Both the position numbers and the translations under genes were made by a program. 5,637 nt of DNA from an uncultured Clostridium sp. (GTDB taxonomy: Bacteria > Bacillota > Clostridia > TANB77 > CAG-508). The stretch lies in NCBI GenBank assembly GCA_946545035.1, contig CAMNND010000071.1:1-5637 (forward strand). The letters are read 5' to 3'. A model generated the notes under the pieces. It had not been told where the DNA came from, searched no databases, and was given only the letters and a program-made list of their open reading frames with translations. This document shows, piece by piece, positions 1 to 5,245 of the stretch. How positions within the stretch are numbered: the first letter of the stretch is position 1; each line of letters begins with the position of its first letter.

Positions 1-10
1 AAATAAAAAT

Positions 11-45
11 AAAAAAATCTCAAATAATATTTTTGAGATTTTTTT
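11..45 (+). terminator. AT-rich hairpin terminator upstream of gpr
   Basis: Bases 11-24 pair with 32-45 in a 14-bp stem around a 7-nt loop. The core is TCTCAAA against TTTGAGA, flanked by A and T runs. The T-run on the right arm gives a terminator for + strand transcription ending just before gpr. The A-run on the left would work the same way for - strand transcription, so it may be bidirectional. The gene it serves lies outside the window. Confidence 0.7.
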
Positions 46-73
46 AGCTCTTAGGAGCAACAAGGAGTTATTT

Positions 74-1033
74 ATGTATAATTTTAGAACCGATATGGCA
101 GATGAAAGAGTAGATATTCATAGAGCTGCCAATGATTTAGACAAAGATATTTCCGGTATTACAACTAATCAAAAAGTAATTAATAAACATATTAAATTAA
201 ATACTATAGAGGTAAATAGTAAAGAGGCAGAGAAAGCAATTGGTAAGGCAATTGGAAAATATATAACATTTGATTTAAAAGATTTAAAATATGCAGATGA
301 AAATGAAATAGAAGAATCAGCTAAGATAATATCAGAAGAGCTTAAAATTATGATTGATGATAAGCTCATGAATAATAATACGGATAAACAATTAAAAGAT
401 AAGAGCGTACTAGTTGTTGGGCTTGGTAACCAATATGTAACGCCTGATGCTTTAGGTCCAAAGGTAATCTCTGAAATAGAAATTACAAGACATTTGAAAA
501 AATATGCGCCTAAATATGTAGTTGATGGTGCTAAAACAATAAGTGCAATTGCACCTGGAGTATTAGGAACTACAGGAATTGAAACATACGAAATTGTAAA
601 AGGAGTAACTGAAAATATAAAACCAGATCTTATAATTGCGATTGATAGTTTATTCTCAAAAAGTATCAAGAGAATTAGTTGCTCAGTTCAAATAGGAAAT
701 ACTGGAATCGTTCCAGGGAGTGGTGTGGAAAACAAAAGAGCAGAGCTAAGCAGTAGTACTTTAGGAATACCGGTTATTGCAATAGGCGTTCCAATGTGTG
801 TAGATGTGGCAACTATAACCGATGAATGTTTAAATGTTCTTATTGGTAAGCTGCAAGACGAGGCTAAATCGGATGACTTTTTGAATAAGGTGAAGCAGGA
901 AAGTAATTATGAAAAAATAAGATCAGCTCTGATTCCGGATGATTATAATATGATTGTTACACCAAAGGAGATAGATGATTTAGTTGAGAATATGAAGTGT
1001 ATTGTAGCAAGAAGCATTAATTATGCACTATAG
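74..1033 (+). CDS. gpr: Germination protease GPR (spore protease, peptidase family A25)
   Basis: This 319-aa protein is the spore endopeptidase that starts degradation of the DNA-coating small acid-soluble spore proteins (SASPs) during germination; it acts in the spore core. The family signature runs through the middle: VGLGNQYVTPDALGP at about 115-129, SAIAPGVLGTTGIET at about 157-171, IIAIDSLF at 187-194, GSGVENKR at 215-222 and a C-terminal VTPKEIDD. Asp125 and Asp191 match the two catalytic aspartates of the Bacillus megaterium enzyme (Asp127 and Asp193) with the same 66-residue spacing. The zymogen loses a short N-terminal propeptide by self-cleavage at a SASP-like site. Here the RTDMADE sequence at 5-11 suggests cleavage after Asp7, so a propeptide of only about 7 residues (inference). 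The ATG start has AAGGAG at 62-67, 6 nt upstream. Length fits clostridial forms, shorter than the 368-aa B. subtilis enzyme. No sigma-F or sigma-G promoter is evident in the 73 bases upstream. A terminator follows directly. Confidence 0.97.
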   Translation: MYNFRTDMADERVDIHRAANDLDKDISGITTNQKVINKHIKLNTIEVNSKEAEKAIGKAIGKYITFDLKDLKYADENEIEESAKIISEELKIMIDDKLMNNNTDKQLKDKSVLVVGLGNQYVTPDALGPKVISEIEITRHLKKYAPKYVVDGAKTISAIAPGVLGTTGIETYEIVKGVTENIKPDLIIAIDSLFSKSIKRISCSVQIGNTGIVPGSGVENKRAELSSSTLGIPVIAIGVPMCVDVATITDECLNVLIGKLQDEAKSDDFLNKVKQESNYEKIRSALIPDDYNMIVTPKEIDDLVENMKCIVARSINYAL

Positions 1034-1034
1034 C

Positions 1035-1063
1035 AAAAAAGGGCTCTATAGAGCTCTTTTTTT
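1035..1063 (+). terminator. Rho-independent terminator of gpr
   Basis: The left arm at 1035-1046 (AAAAAAGGGCTC) pairs with 1051-1062 across a TATA loop, with one G-U wobble, and the right arm runs into seven T residues. It starts two bases after the gpr stop codon and separates gpr from the ABC transporter operon. The A-run on the left would also allow function on the opposite strand. Confidence 0.88.
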
Positions 1064-1076
1064 GAATATGTGATTA

Positions 1077-1105
1077 TTGTTTTTTGATTGTAGGTATTAT
1101 ATAAT
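1077..1105 (+). promoter_or_regulatory. Sigma-A-type promoter of the ABC transporter operon
   Basis: TTGTTT at 1077-1082 and TATAAT at 1100-1105 are separated by exactly 17 nt, placing the transcript start near 1112 and leaving a leader of about 25 nt before the ATG at 1137. The perfect -10 box and optimal spacing make this a good housekeeping promoter; the -35 box matches the TTGACA consensus at four of six positions. It lies just after the gpr terminator, so the operon is expressed independently of gpr. Confidence 0.75.
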
Positions 1106-1122
1106 GAAGTGGATTTTAGATG

Positions 1123-1129
1123 AAGGGAG
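1123..1129 (+). promoter_or_regulatory. Ribosome-binding site that fixes the start at 1137
   Basis: AAGGGAG ends 7 nt before the ATG at 1137. The frame stays open upstream to a TTG at 1077, but that extension would use the promoter itself as coding sequence and its start has no ribosome-binding site. The start at 1137 is therefore preferred. Confidence 0.8.
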
Positions 1130-1136
1130 AATTTTA

Positions 1137-1745
1137 ATGAAGAATCTAAGAAAAATTAATATTGGACTTGTTTTAACTATTATTATAGTACTTGCAGTTG
1201 TAATATATTCTATAGTTATTGAAAATCAAAGAAAGAGCTCTAAAGAAGAAATACAAAGGAGCTGTGAGGAGTATATTGATTTAATAGATAAATATTTAGT
1301 ATTACCAGAAAATGCACAGGTATTGGGAGAAGACGCAAAAAATGTTAATTTAGATGGCTATAAATCCGAATTAGAGAAAGGATTAAAATCAGTAATGGTA
1401 AATGATTCTGCAGTTATGATTCAGAAAACTATTGTATCTGACTATGCTGAGAAAGATTTATTAAACACATCAACATTTGTAACTAGCTATGATAAGAAAA
1501 TTAATAAGGTTAAATCATATTCATTTGACGGAAATCAAGTAACTGTTGTACTTGATACAAAGATTACAATTAAACATAAGTATGCAGATGTAAATATGGA
1601 AACTGGAGAGCAACAGGAAAGAATTAAAGAAGATAGCTATGATAAAATTATAGATACAATTACATTAGAAAAGAAAGATGGTAAGTGGAAAGTTGTATAT
1701 TCTAATTTAGACTTTGGTGGTTCAGAGTATAGAAATGCTATGTAG
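1137..1745 (+). CDS. Membrane-anchored extracytoplasmic protein, first gene of ABC transporter operon
   Basis: I do not recognise a named family. The 202-aa protein has a short basic N-terminus (MKNLRKIN), one hydrophobic segment at about 8-28, and a charged region from about 29 to the end. The positive-inside pattern puts the C-terminal domain outside the cell. There is no Cys for lipid attachment near the anchor, so it is a signal-anchored protein and not a lipoprotein. Residues 125-195 alternate short hydrophobic strands with charged turns (SYSFDGNQVTVVLDTKI, then DTITLEKKDGKWKVVYSNLD). The ending 'LEKKDGKWKVVY' is typical of NTF2-like or similar alpha/beta accessory domains, but that assignment is inference. 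The stop codon TAG sits inside the AGGAGG site of the ATPase gene, with 12 nt between stop and next start, which suggests coupled translation. It is probably an accessory or sensor subunit of the transporter that follows. Confidence 0.85.
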   Translation: MKNLRKINIGLVLTIIIVLAVVIYSIVIENQRKSSKEEIQRSCEEYIDLIDKYLVLPENAQVLGEDAKNVNLDGYKSELEKGLKSVMVNDSAVMIQKTIVSDYAEKDLLNTSTFVTSYDKKINKVKSYSFDGNQVTVVLDTKITIKHKYADVNMETGEQQERIKEDSYDKIIDTITLEKKDGKWKVVYSNLDFGGSEYRNAM

Positions 1746-1749
1746 GAGG
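1744..1749 (+). promoter_or_regulatory. Ribosome-binding site for a TTG start, overlapping the upstream stop codon
   Basis: A perfect AGGAGG lies 8 nt before the TTG at 1758 and shares bases with the TAG stop (1743-1745) of the preceding gene. A ribosome finishing the upstream gene would stop on this site. No ATG in this frame lies close enough to compete, so the TTG is the likely start. Confidence 0.85.
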
Positions 1750-1757
1750 TAAGAAAT

Positions 1758-2681
1758 TTGAGCGATGCAATTTTAGAAATTAAAAATGTTAGTAAATATT
1801 TTGGTAAAGCAAAAGTTGTTGATAATTTAAGTTTTAATGTTAATTCCGGAGAAATCTTAGGTTTCTTAGGGCCTAACGGAGCTGGAAAAACAACAACTAT
1901 AAAGATGATATTAGGGTTACTTTCAATTGATGAAGGAAGTATAACTGTAAATGGGTATGATGTAAAAAAAGACTTTGAAAAAGCAATGGAATATATAGGC
2001 GGTATAGTTGAAAATCCTGATTTATATGGATATATGACAGCTGTTGAAAATTTAAAGTTATATGCAAAAATTAGAGGAATCGAATATAGTAAAGTATATA
2101 AAATACTTGAAACAGTTGGTTTAGGAAAGAGCATGAATCAAAAAGTATCAAAATTCTCACTTGGTATGAAACAAAGAGCGGGCCTTGCACTTTCTTTATT
2201 ACATTCTCCTAAAGTATTAATACTAGATGAACCAACAAATGGATTAGACCCTGTAGGTATTAAAGATCTAAGAGATATATTAAAAAGATTAACAAGAGAA
2301 GAAAATATAGCAGTTCTTGTATCTTCACACATTTTAAGTGAAATGGAATTAATGTGTGATCGAGTTATAGTGATTAATGAAGGAAAATTTGTTAAGACTC
2401 AAGAGCTTGGAGAAAAGAGCGAAAGCCTTGATATTGAAAAGAAATATGAAATAAAAACTAAATCACTAGAAAATGCTCAAAAAGTTTTAAAAGAAAAATT
2501 TGATAAAGAGTCAGTTATCGATGATGGAAAACTATATGTAAGCACAAAGTCATCAGATGTTTCTGGCATTATAAAAACATTCGTATTTGAGGGAATAGAT
2601 ATCGAAGGCGTAAACGAATGCGAGAAAACTTTAGAAAATATTTTCTTCGATGTAACAAAGGAGGGAAAAGATAATGAGTAA
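1758..2681 (+). CDS. ABC transporter ATP-binding protein, BcrA/LanF-like
   Basis: This 307-aa nucleotide-binding subunit powers the permease encoded next to it. All ATPase motifs are intact: Walker A GPNGAGKT at 38-45, signature SLGMKQ at 134-139, Walker B VLILDE at 153-158, D-loop GLDP at 162-165 and switch His191. At the usual Q-loop glutamine it has Glu85, in IVENPDLYG. This 'E-loop' is known from lantibiotic immunity ATPases (LanF) and the related BcrA bacitracin group. Residues from about 225 form a C-terminal extension ending in TLENIFFDVT, the kind of tail common in BcrA-type ATPases. It starts at TTG with AGGAGG 8 nt upstream. Its last 8 bases overlap the permease gene. Likely role: ATP-driven export or removal of a peptide antibiotic, lipid or other envelope-active compound. 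The E-loop hints at a peptide, but the substrate is not determinable here. Confidence 0.95.
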   Translation: MSDAILEIKNVSKYFGKAKVVDNLSFNVNSGEILGFLGPNGAGKTTTIKMILGLLSIDEGSITVNGYDVKKDFEKAMEYIGGIVENPDLYGYMTAVENLKLYAKIRGIEYSKVYKILETVGLGKSMNQKVSKFSLGMKQRAGLALSLLHSPKVLILDEPTNGLDPVGIKDLRDILKRLTREENIAVLVSSHILSEMELMCDRVIVINEGKFVKTQELGEKSESLDIEKKYEIKTKSLENAQKVLKEKFDKESVIDDGKLYVSTKSSDVSGIIKTFVFEGIDIEGVNECEKTLENIFFDVTKEGKDNE

Positions 2682-4176
2682 ATTTTTGAAATTATGTAGC
2701 TGTGAATTCACAAAAGTATTTAAGAAAAAATCTACTAAAATAATGTTTATTTTACTTATAGTTGCTCTCCTAGCATCAGCTGGTCTTACAGCGTTAACAA
2801 AGAAAGCTGCAGATTATACCGAAGAAGAAATGGCGAGCATTGATTATAAAGCTAATTTACAAGCAGAAATTGATTCAGATAAAAGAGAGTTAAGTGAAAA
2901 TTCAAATAACTTAGATGAGGCTACTAAAATTGAGATGAAAGCGAGAATTGATATTGATCAATTTGCTATAGATAATGAAATAAATTTTAATTTATCATAC
3001 TGGAAAGTAGATGTATTATTTACAGATATTTATACAAGTATTCAAGAAATGTATAAATATAGAAGCTTAGGACAAGAAGATGAAGCTAAAAAAGAAGAAG
3101 ATAAAAGTAATAAGTTAAAAGGTTTTATAAAGAATAATGATTTTTCTGGATATATTAAGTATGAGAAGGATGAAGCTAAATTAGCACTGGATAAAGGTGA
3201 GTTAGATGAGCAAACATATGAAGATCAAATCTACATATTAGATTTAAAAGAAAAATATGAGATTGGAAAAGAATATAAAAAAGAAGATTCATGGAAAATG
3301 AATGTACTATATGAAATAGAGCAACAAAAAATAAGTTTAATAACAGGAATAGACCAAACTACATTTAAATCACTAACAGAGAAAACATACAAGGAAGTTG
3401 AAAACAGAATTAAAATAAATGAGTATAGACTTGAACATAATATAGTTCCATATGCAGCAGGAGATGTATCACTTTCTCTAGGATCAAGCAGAAAAGTATA
3501 TGACTATATGGCAGGAAGCTTTATACAATTTATATTAACGGTTATGATGGTTGTAATAGCAGGAACATCTATTTCATCTGAGATATCAAAAGGAACAATA
3601 AAATTTTGGAGTTTCAACCCATATAAAAGATGGAAGATATTACTTTCAAAATTATTGGTATCAACATGTATATTAGTTGTTACAACTGTTATAATATCAC
3701 TACTTTCAACAGTAGTTGGCAATATATTCTTTGGTAGTGGAAATGCACAAGGATACTTATATGTATCAAATGGAAATGTTCACGAGATAAATTATATTTT
3801 ATTCTCAGTTCTATATAACTTAGTTGGAGCAATAGAAATATTTGTATTTATGGTATTTGCACTAATGCTTTCAACTGTAGCAAGAAATTCTGCAGTAGCT
3901 GTTGGTTTAAGTATAGCTACGTACTTAGGTGGTTCAACAATAATGCAGATTATAAATATCTTCGTAAAGAAAGACTGGATTAAATTTATACCATTTAATA
4001 ACTTATCATTACAAAGTAGAATATTTAATGGAGATGTTTCATATAGTGCTTCATCGATGATATCAGGTCTTACAGGAAACATACCGGTTAGTTTCTCATT
4101 TGCAGTACTTGGAGTATGTGTATTCTTAATGCTAGTTACAATGTTTGATAGTTTTAGAAAAAGAGATATTGTATAA
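2674..4176 (+). CDS. ABC-2 type transporter permease with large extracytoplasmic loop
   Basis: This 500-aa membrane subunit pairs with the ATPase just upstream. A basic amphipathic N-terminus (about 1-21) leads into membrane segment 1 at about 22-40. A very hydrophilic region of about 240 residues (41-278), rich in Glu, Lys and Asp and predicted helical, follows outside the membrane. Further membrane segments lie at about 281-300, 323-345, 374-400, 404-430 and 471-491, giving six in all. The stretch after segment 2 (SSEISKGTIKFWSFNPYKRW, 301-320) matches the cytoplasmic coupling region of ABC-2 permeases, where E...GT and P.KR patterns are usual. The ATG at 2674 has AAAGGAGG at 2657-2664 and lies 8 bases inside the ATPase gene. 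The fold type with a long loop between segments 1 and 2 resembles YhaP/NatB-like exporters (family knowledge, not proven here). The loop may bind substrate or the anchored protein encoded first in the operon. Confidence 0.92.
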   Translation: MSKFLKLCSCEFTKVFKKKSTKIMFILLIVALLASAGLTALTKKAADYTEEEMASIDYKANLQAEIDSDKRELSENSNNLDEATKIEMKARIDIDQFAIDNEINFNLSYWKVDVLFTDIYTSIQEMYKYRSLGQEDEAKKEEDKSNKLKGFIKNNDFSGYIKYEKDEAKLALDKGELDEQTYEDQIYILDLKEKYEIGKEYKKEDSWKMNVLYEIEQQKISLITGIDQTTFKSLTEKTYKEVENRIKINEYRLEHNIVPYAAGDVSLSLGSSRKVYDYMAGSFIQFILTVMMVVIAGTSISSEISKGTIKFWSFNPYKRWKILLSKLLVSTCILVVTTVIISLLSTVVGNIFFGSGNAQGYLYVSNGNVHEINYILFSVLYNLVGAIEIFVFMVFALMLSTVARNSAVAVGLSIATYLGGSTIMQIINIFVKKDWIKFIPFNNLSLQSRIFNGDVSYSASSMISGLTGNIPVSFSFAVLGVCVFLMLVTMFDSFRKRDIV

Positions 4177-4202
4177 AAATAAGTAAAATGAAAGCTTATT
4201 TT
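4176..4202 (+). terminator. Weak hairpin at the end of the ABC operon, possible terminator
   Basis: AAAATAAG at 4176-4183 pairs with CTTATTTT at 4195-4202 around an 11-nt loop, immediately after the permease stop codon. Only one pair is G-C and the T-run is short, so termination would be leaky at best. Some read-through into the next unit is plausible. Confidence 0.35.
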
Positions 4203-4215
4203 GTTGACATAAGCT
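4193..4215 (+). repeat. Inverted repeat around the -35 box of the small-protein unit
   Basis: AGCTTAT at 4193-4199 and ATAAGCT at 4209-4215 are perfect 7-bp inverted arms separated by 9 bp. The centre falls on the TTGACA -35 box at 4204-4209. This could be a regulator-binding site; it partly overlaps the weak hairpin after the permease gene. Confidence 0.5.
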
Positions 4216-4232
4216 GAGCTCGGTGGTATTAT
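4204..4232 (+). promoter_or_regulatory. Strong sigma-A-type promoter of the small-protein unit
   Basis: A perfect TTGACA at 4204-4209 and TATTAT at 4227-4232 are spaced by 17 nt, placing the transcript start near 4239. It is among the best housekeeping promoter matches in the window and drives a leader of about 80 nt before the small ORF at 4319. Confidence 0.82.
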
Positions 4233-4236
4233 ACCA
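4224..4236 (+). promoter_or_regulatory. Palindrome over the -10 box, candidate operator
   Basis: TGGTAT-T-ATACCA is a perfect 13-bp palindrome that fully contains the -10 box TATTAT. A protein bound here would block RNA polymerase. TGGT...ACCA dyads of this size are reminiscent of GntR-family operators, but no such regulator is encoded in the window, so the binding protein is unknown. Confidence 0.45.
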
Positions 4237-4238
4237 AA

Positions 4239-4318
4239 TAAAGTGGAACATAATTCTACTTGGACGTAAATGTGGTGACAGAATACTAAAATCTTAATAG
4301 AAGGGAGTAAAAGTCACT
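4239..4318 (+). promoter_or_regulatory. Structured 5' leader of the small-protein mRNA
   Basis: The predicted leader is about 80 nt. Near its 5' end AAGTGGAA (4241-4248) pairs with TTCTACTT (4254-4261), an 8-bp stem with one G-U and a 5-nt loop, which may stabilise the transcript. Downstream, TGGTGAC (4273-4279) can pair with GTCACTA (4313-4319), enclosing the AAGGGAG site at 4301-4307 and reaching the first base of the ATG. This could limit ribosome access. I see no match to a known riboswitch class. Confidence 0.4.
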
Positions 4319-4462
4319 ATGGCAATGAACTGTGGACGAAAGATTCCAACAGCAGCAGAGATAAAGCCGAAAGTAATTGCTCGGTTGAAGGCTCAGCAGG
4401 CAAAAGTTAAAGCACACAAGACGGTAACCGAATCCAAGGCTTTGGATGTGGTTAAAAAATGA
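4319..4462 (+). CDS. Small basic protein, 47 aa, unrecognised
   Basis: I do not recognise this protein. It begins MAMNCGRKIP and is rich in Ala and Lys, with 12 Lys/Arg against 3 Asp/Glu, so it is strongly basic (net about +9). Residues 12-35 are likely helical (AAEIKPKVIARLKAQQAKVK); there is no membrane segment or signal peptide, and the single Cys is Cys5. The charge suggests nucleic-acid or ribosome binding, which is inference only. AAGGGAG at 4301-4307 lies 11 nt before the ATG, a slightly long spacing; a second in-frame ATG is at 4325. The ORF is 63/144 G+C (44%), well above sampled lines of the neighbouring permease (20-35%), and it uses codons rare around it such as CGG, CCG and ACC. 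It sits alone between its own promoter and a strong terminator, which favours a real gene. The alternative is a conserved RNA with an incidental ORF. Confidence 0.65.
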   Translation: MAMNCGRKIPTAAEIKPKVIARLKAQQAKVKAHKTVTESKALDVVKK

Positions 4463-4480
4463 GTGATGCCGTTATTTGAG

Positions 4481-4526
4481 AGAAAGAGGAGTAACTTGAT
4501 AGTTACTCCTCTTTCTTGTATTTTAT
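4481..4526 (+). terminator. Strong rho-independent terminator of the small-protein unit
   Basis: Bases 4481-4496 pair perfectly with 4501-4516 in a 16-bp stem with a TGAT loop, followed by a T-rich tail (TTGTATTTTAT). The stem is nearly symmetrical and A-rich on its left side only in short runs, so it is mainly a + strand terminator. It isolates the small-protein unit from the SprT-like gene. Confidence 0.92.
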
Positions 4527-4554
4527 TGAAAAAATATTATCAACAAGATATAAT
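4526..4554 (+). promoter_or_regulatory. Sigma-A-type promoter of the SprT-like gene
   Basis: TTGAAA at 4526-4531 and TATAAT at 4549-4554 are spaced by 17 nt, placing the transcript start near 4561 and leaving a short leader of about 17 nt. The -35 box begins at the end of the preceding terminator tail. Confidence 0.8.
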
Positions 4555-4567
4555 GAGAAAAAATATT

Positions 4568-4572
4568 GGAGG
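4568..4572 (+). promoter_or_regulatory. Ribosome-binding site that fixes the SprT-like start at 4578
   Basis: GGAGG lies 5 nt before the ATG at 4578. The frame is open to a TTG at 4566, but that codon overlaps this site and has no ribosome-binding site of its own, so the ATG is the start. Confidence 0.85.
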
Positions 4573-4577
4573 CAGAC

Positions 4578-5165
4578 ATGGAACAAAAACTTCAAAGATT
4601 GTATAACGAGTGTAAAAATGAGTTATATGGAATTGGAATTGATCTTAATAATGAACAAATCGGAGATATAACAATTGGAATTGGCAAGCGTAATTGTAAA
4701 AGGTATGGCTGTTGCAAACAAGAAAATCCAATCAAAGAAACTAAATACATAGAGCGTGTCGGTCGCAACAGATATGTAAGATACGGTAGATTTAAGAGCC
4801 ATAAAATAGAGATTAGTAAATGGGTTATGGATTTAAATGAGGATATTATAAAAAATACAATACTTCATGAAATAATTCATTGTTTTCCATATTGTAGTAA
4901 TCATGGAGAAGACTTTAAAAAATATGCTAAGTATATAAACACAAAACTTGGATATGATATTTCAAGGCTTGGGAATAAAAAGCAAGATTTACTTGCTAGT
5001 AACCTTGAAAATGAGGTTGAGAAATATAATTATAAAGTTGAATGTATGAGCTGTGGATATAGCTTTTTGAGAAAGAGATTAAACTGTAATTTTTCAAGAA
5101 ATTATAGATGTGGAAAATGTGGAGGAAGATTACAAACATATAAAGGAGTTTTTTATCAAAATTAA
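4578..5165 (+). CDS. SprT-like zinc metalloprotein with C-terminal zinc ribbon
   Basis: This 195-aa cytoplasmic protein carries the SprT-like metallopeptidase signature: HEIIH at 97-101 with catalytic Glu98, and a third probable zinc ligand His109 in the following NHGEDF (108-113). Upstream, KRNCKRYGCC (37-46) corresponds to the basic R..G.C region common before the HExxH helix in SprT-like proteins. The C-terminus is a zinc ribbon with CMSC at 156-159 and CGKC at 178-181. The family includes Spartan-type proteases that cut DNA-protein crosslinks, but for bacterial SprT-like proteins the substrate is mostly unknown, so a repair role is only a suggestion. It has its own promoter and sits between two strong regulatory boundaries, so it is probably monocistronic. 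Three extra cysteines at 40, 45 and 46 could bind another metal or be redox active. No clear terminator follows; the 80 bp to the next gene hold that gene's promoter. Confidence 0.9.
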   Translation: MEQKLQRLYNECKNELYGIGIDLNNEQIGDITIGIGKRNCKRYGCCKQENPIKETKYIERVGRNRYVRYGRFKSHKIEISKWVMDLNEDIIKNTILHEIIHCFPYCSNHGEDFKKYAKYINTKLGYDISRLGNKKQDLLASNLENEVEKYNYKVECMSCGYSFLRKRLNCNFSRNYRCGKCGGRLQTYKGVFYQN

Positions 5166-5177
5166 ACAAAAATTTAA

Positions 5178-5233
5178 TTGTTAACCTTGACAAACAATTT
5201 TAGATATTATAAAATGTTAACCGTAGTTAACAA
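5178..5233 (+). promoter_or_regulatory. Three GTTAAC sites bracketing the regulator promoter, candidate operators
   Basis: GTTAAC occurs at 5180-5185, 5216-5221 and 5226-5231. The first abuts the -35 box (extended form TTGTTAACC, 5178-5186). The second and third form an inverted pair, TGTTAAC-CGTA-GTTAACA at 5215-5232, centres 10 bp apart, lying between the -10 box and the ribosome-binding site. The arrangement suggests cooperative binding, probably autoregulation by the DtxR-like protein. The core resembles the GGTTAACC-like heart of DtxR-family operators (inference). Confidence 0.6.
5187..5215 (+). promoter_or_regulatory. Sigma-A-type promoter of the DtxR-like regulator gene
   Basis: TTGACA at 5187-5192 and TAAAAT at 5210-5215 are spaced by 17 nt, with the start expected near 5222, inside the downstream pair of GTTAAC sites. 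A repressor bound there would cover the transcription start. Confidence 0.78.
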
Positions 5234-5245
5234 AAGGAGATTATT

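Noticed and set aside
47..58. GCTC-TTAG-GAGC mini-hairpin before the gpr ribosome-binding site
   Set aside because: Only four base pairs; likely chance and not enough to propose translational control.
169..669. 166-codon open frame on the - strand inside gpr
   Set aside because: It lies wholly opposite a confidently identified gene, has no ribosome-binding site and reads as a hydrophobic shadow of AT-rich coding DNA.
1637..2134. 165-codon open frame on the - strand across the end of the anchored-protein gene and the ATPase gene
   Set aside because: It is opposite Walker A and other conserved ATPase codons and has no recognisable domain.
4216..4236. Possible T-box antiterminator (GGTGGTA resembles the T-box GGGTGGNACC element)
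   Set aside because: The ACCGCG part is missing, there is no specifier stem upstream and the stretch is better explained as promoter and -10 palindrome.
5160..5179. Hairpin AATTAAA/TTTAATT after the SprT-like gene as a terminator
   Set aside because: All seven pairs are A-T, no T-run follows, and it lies next to the regulator promoter; too weak to call.
4996..5193. 65-codon - strand open frame over the SprT-like 3' end
   Set aside because: It is opposite the zinc-ribbon codons and the regulator's promoter, with no support of its own.
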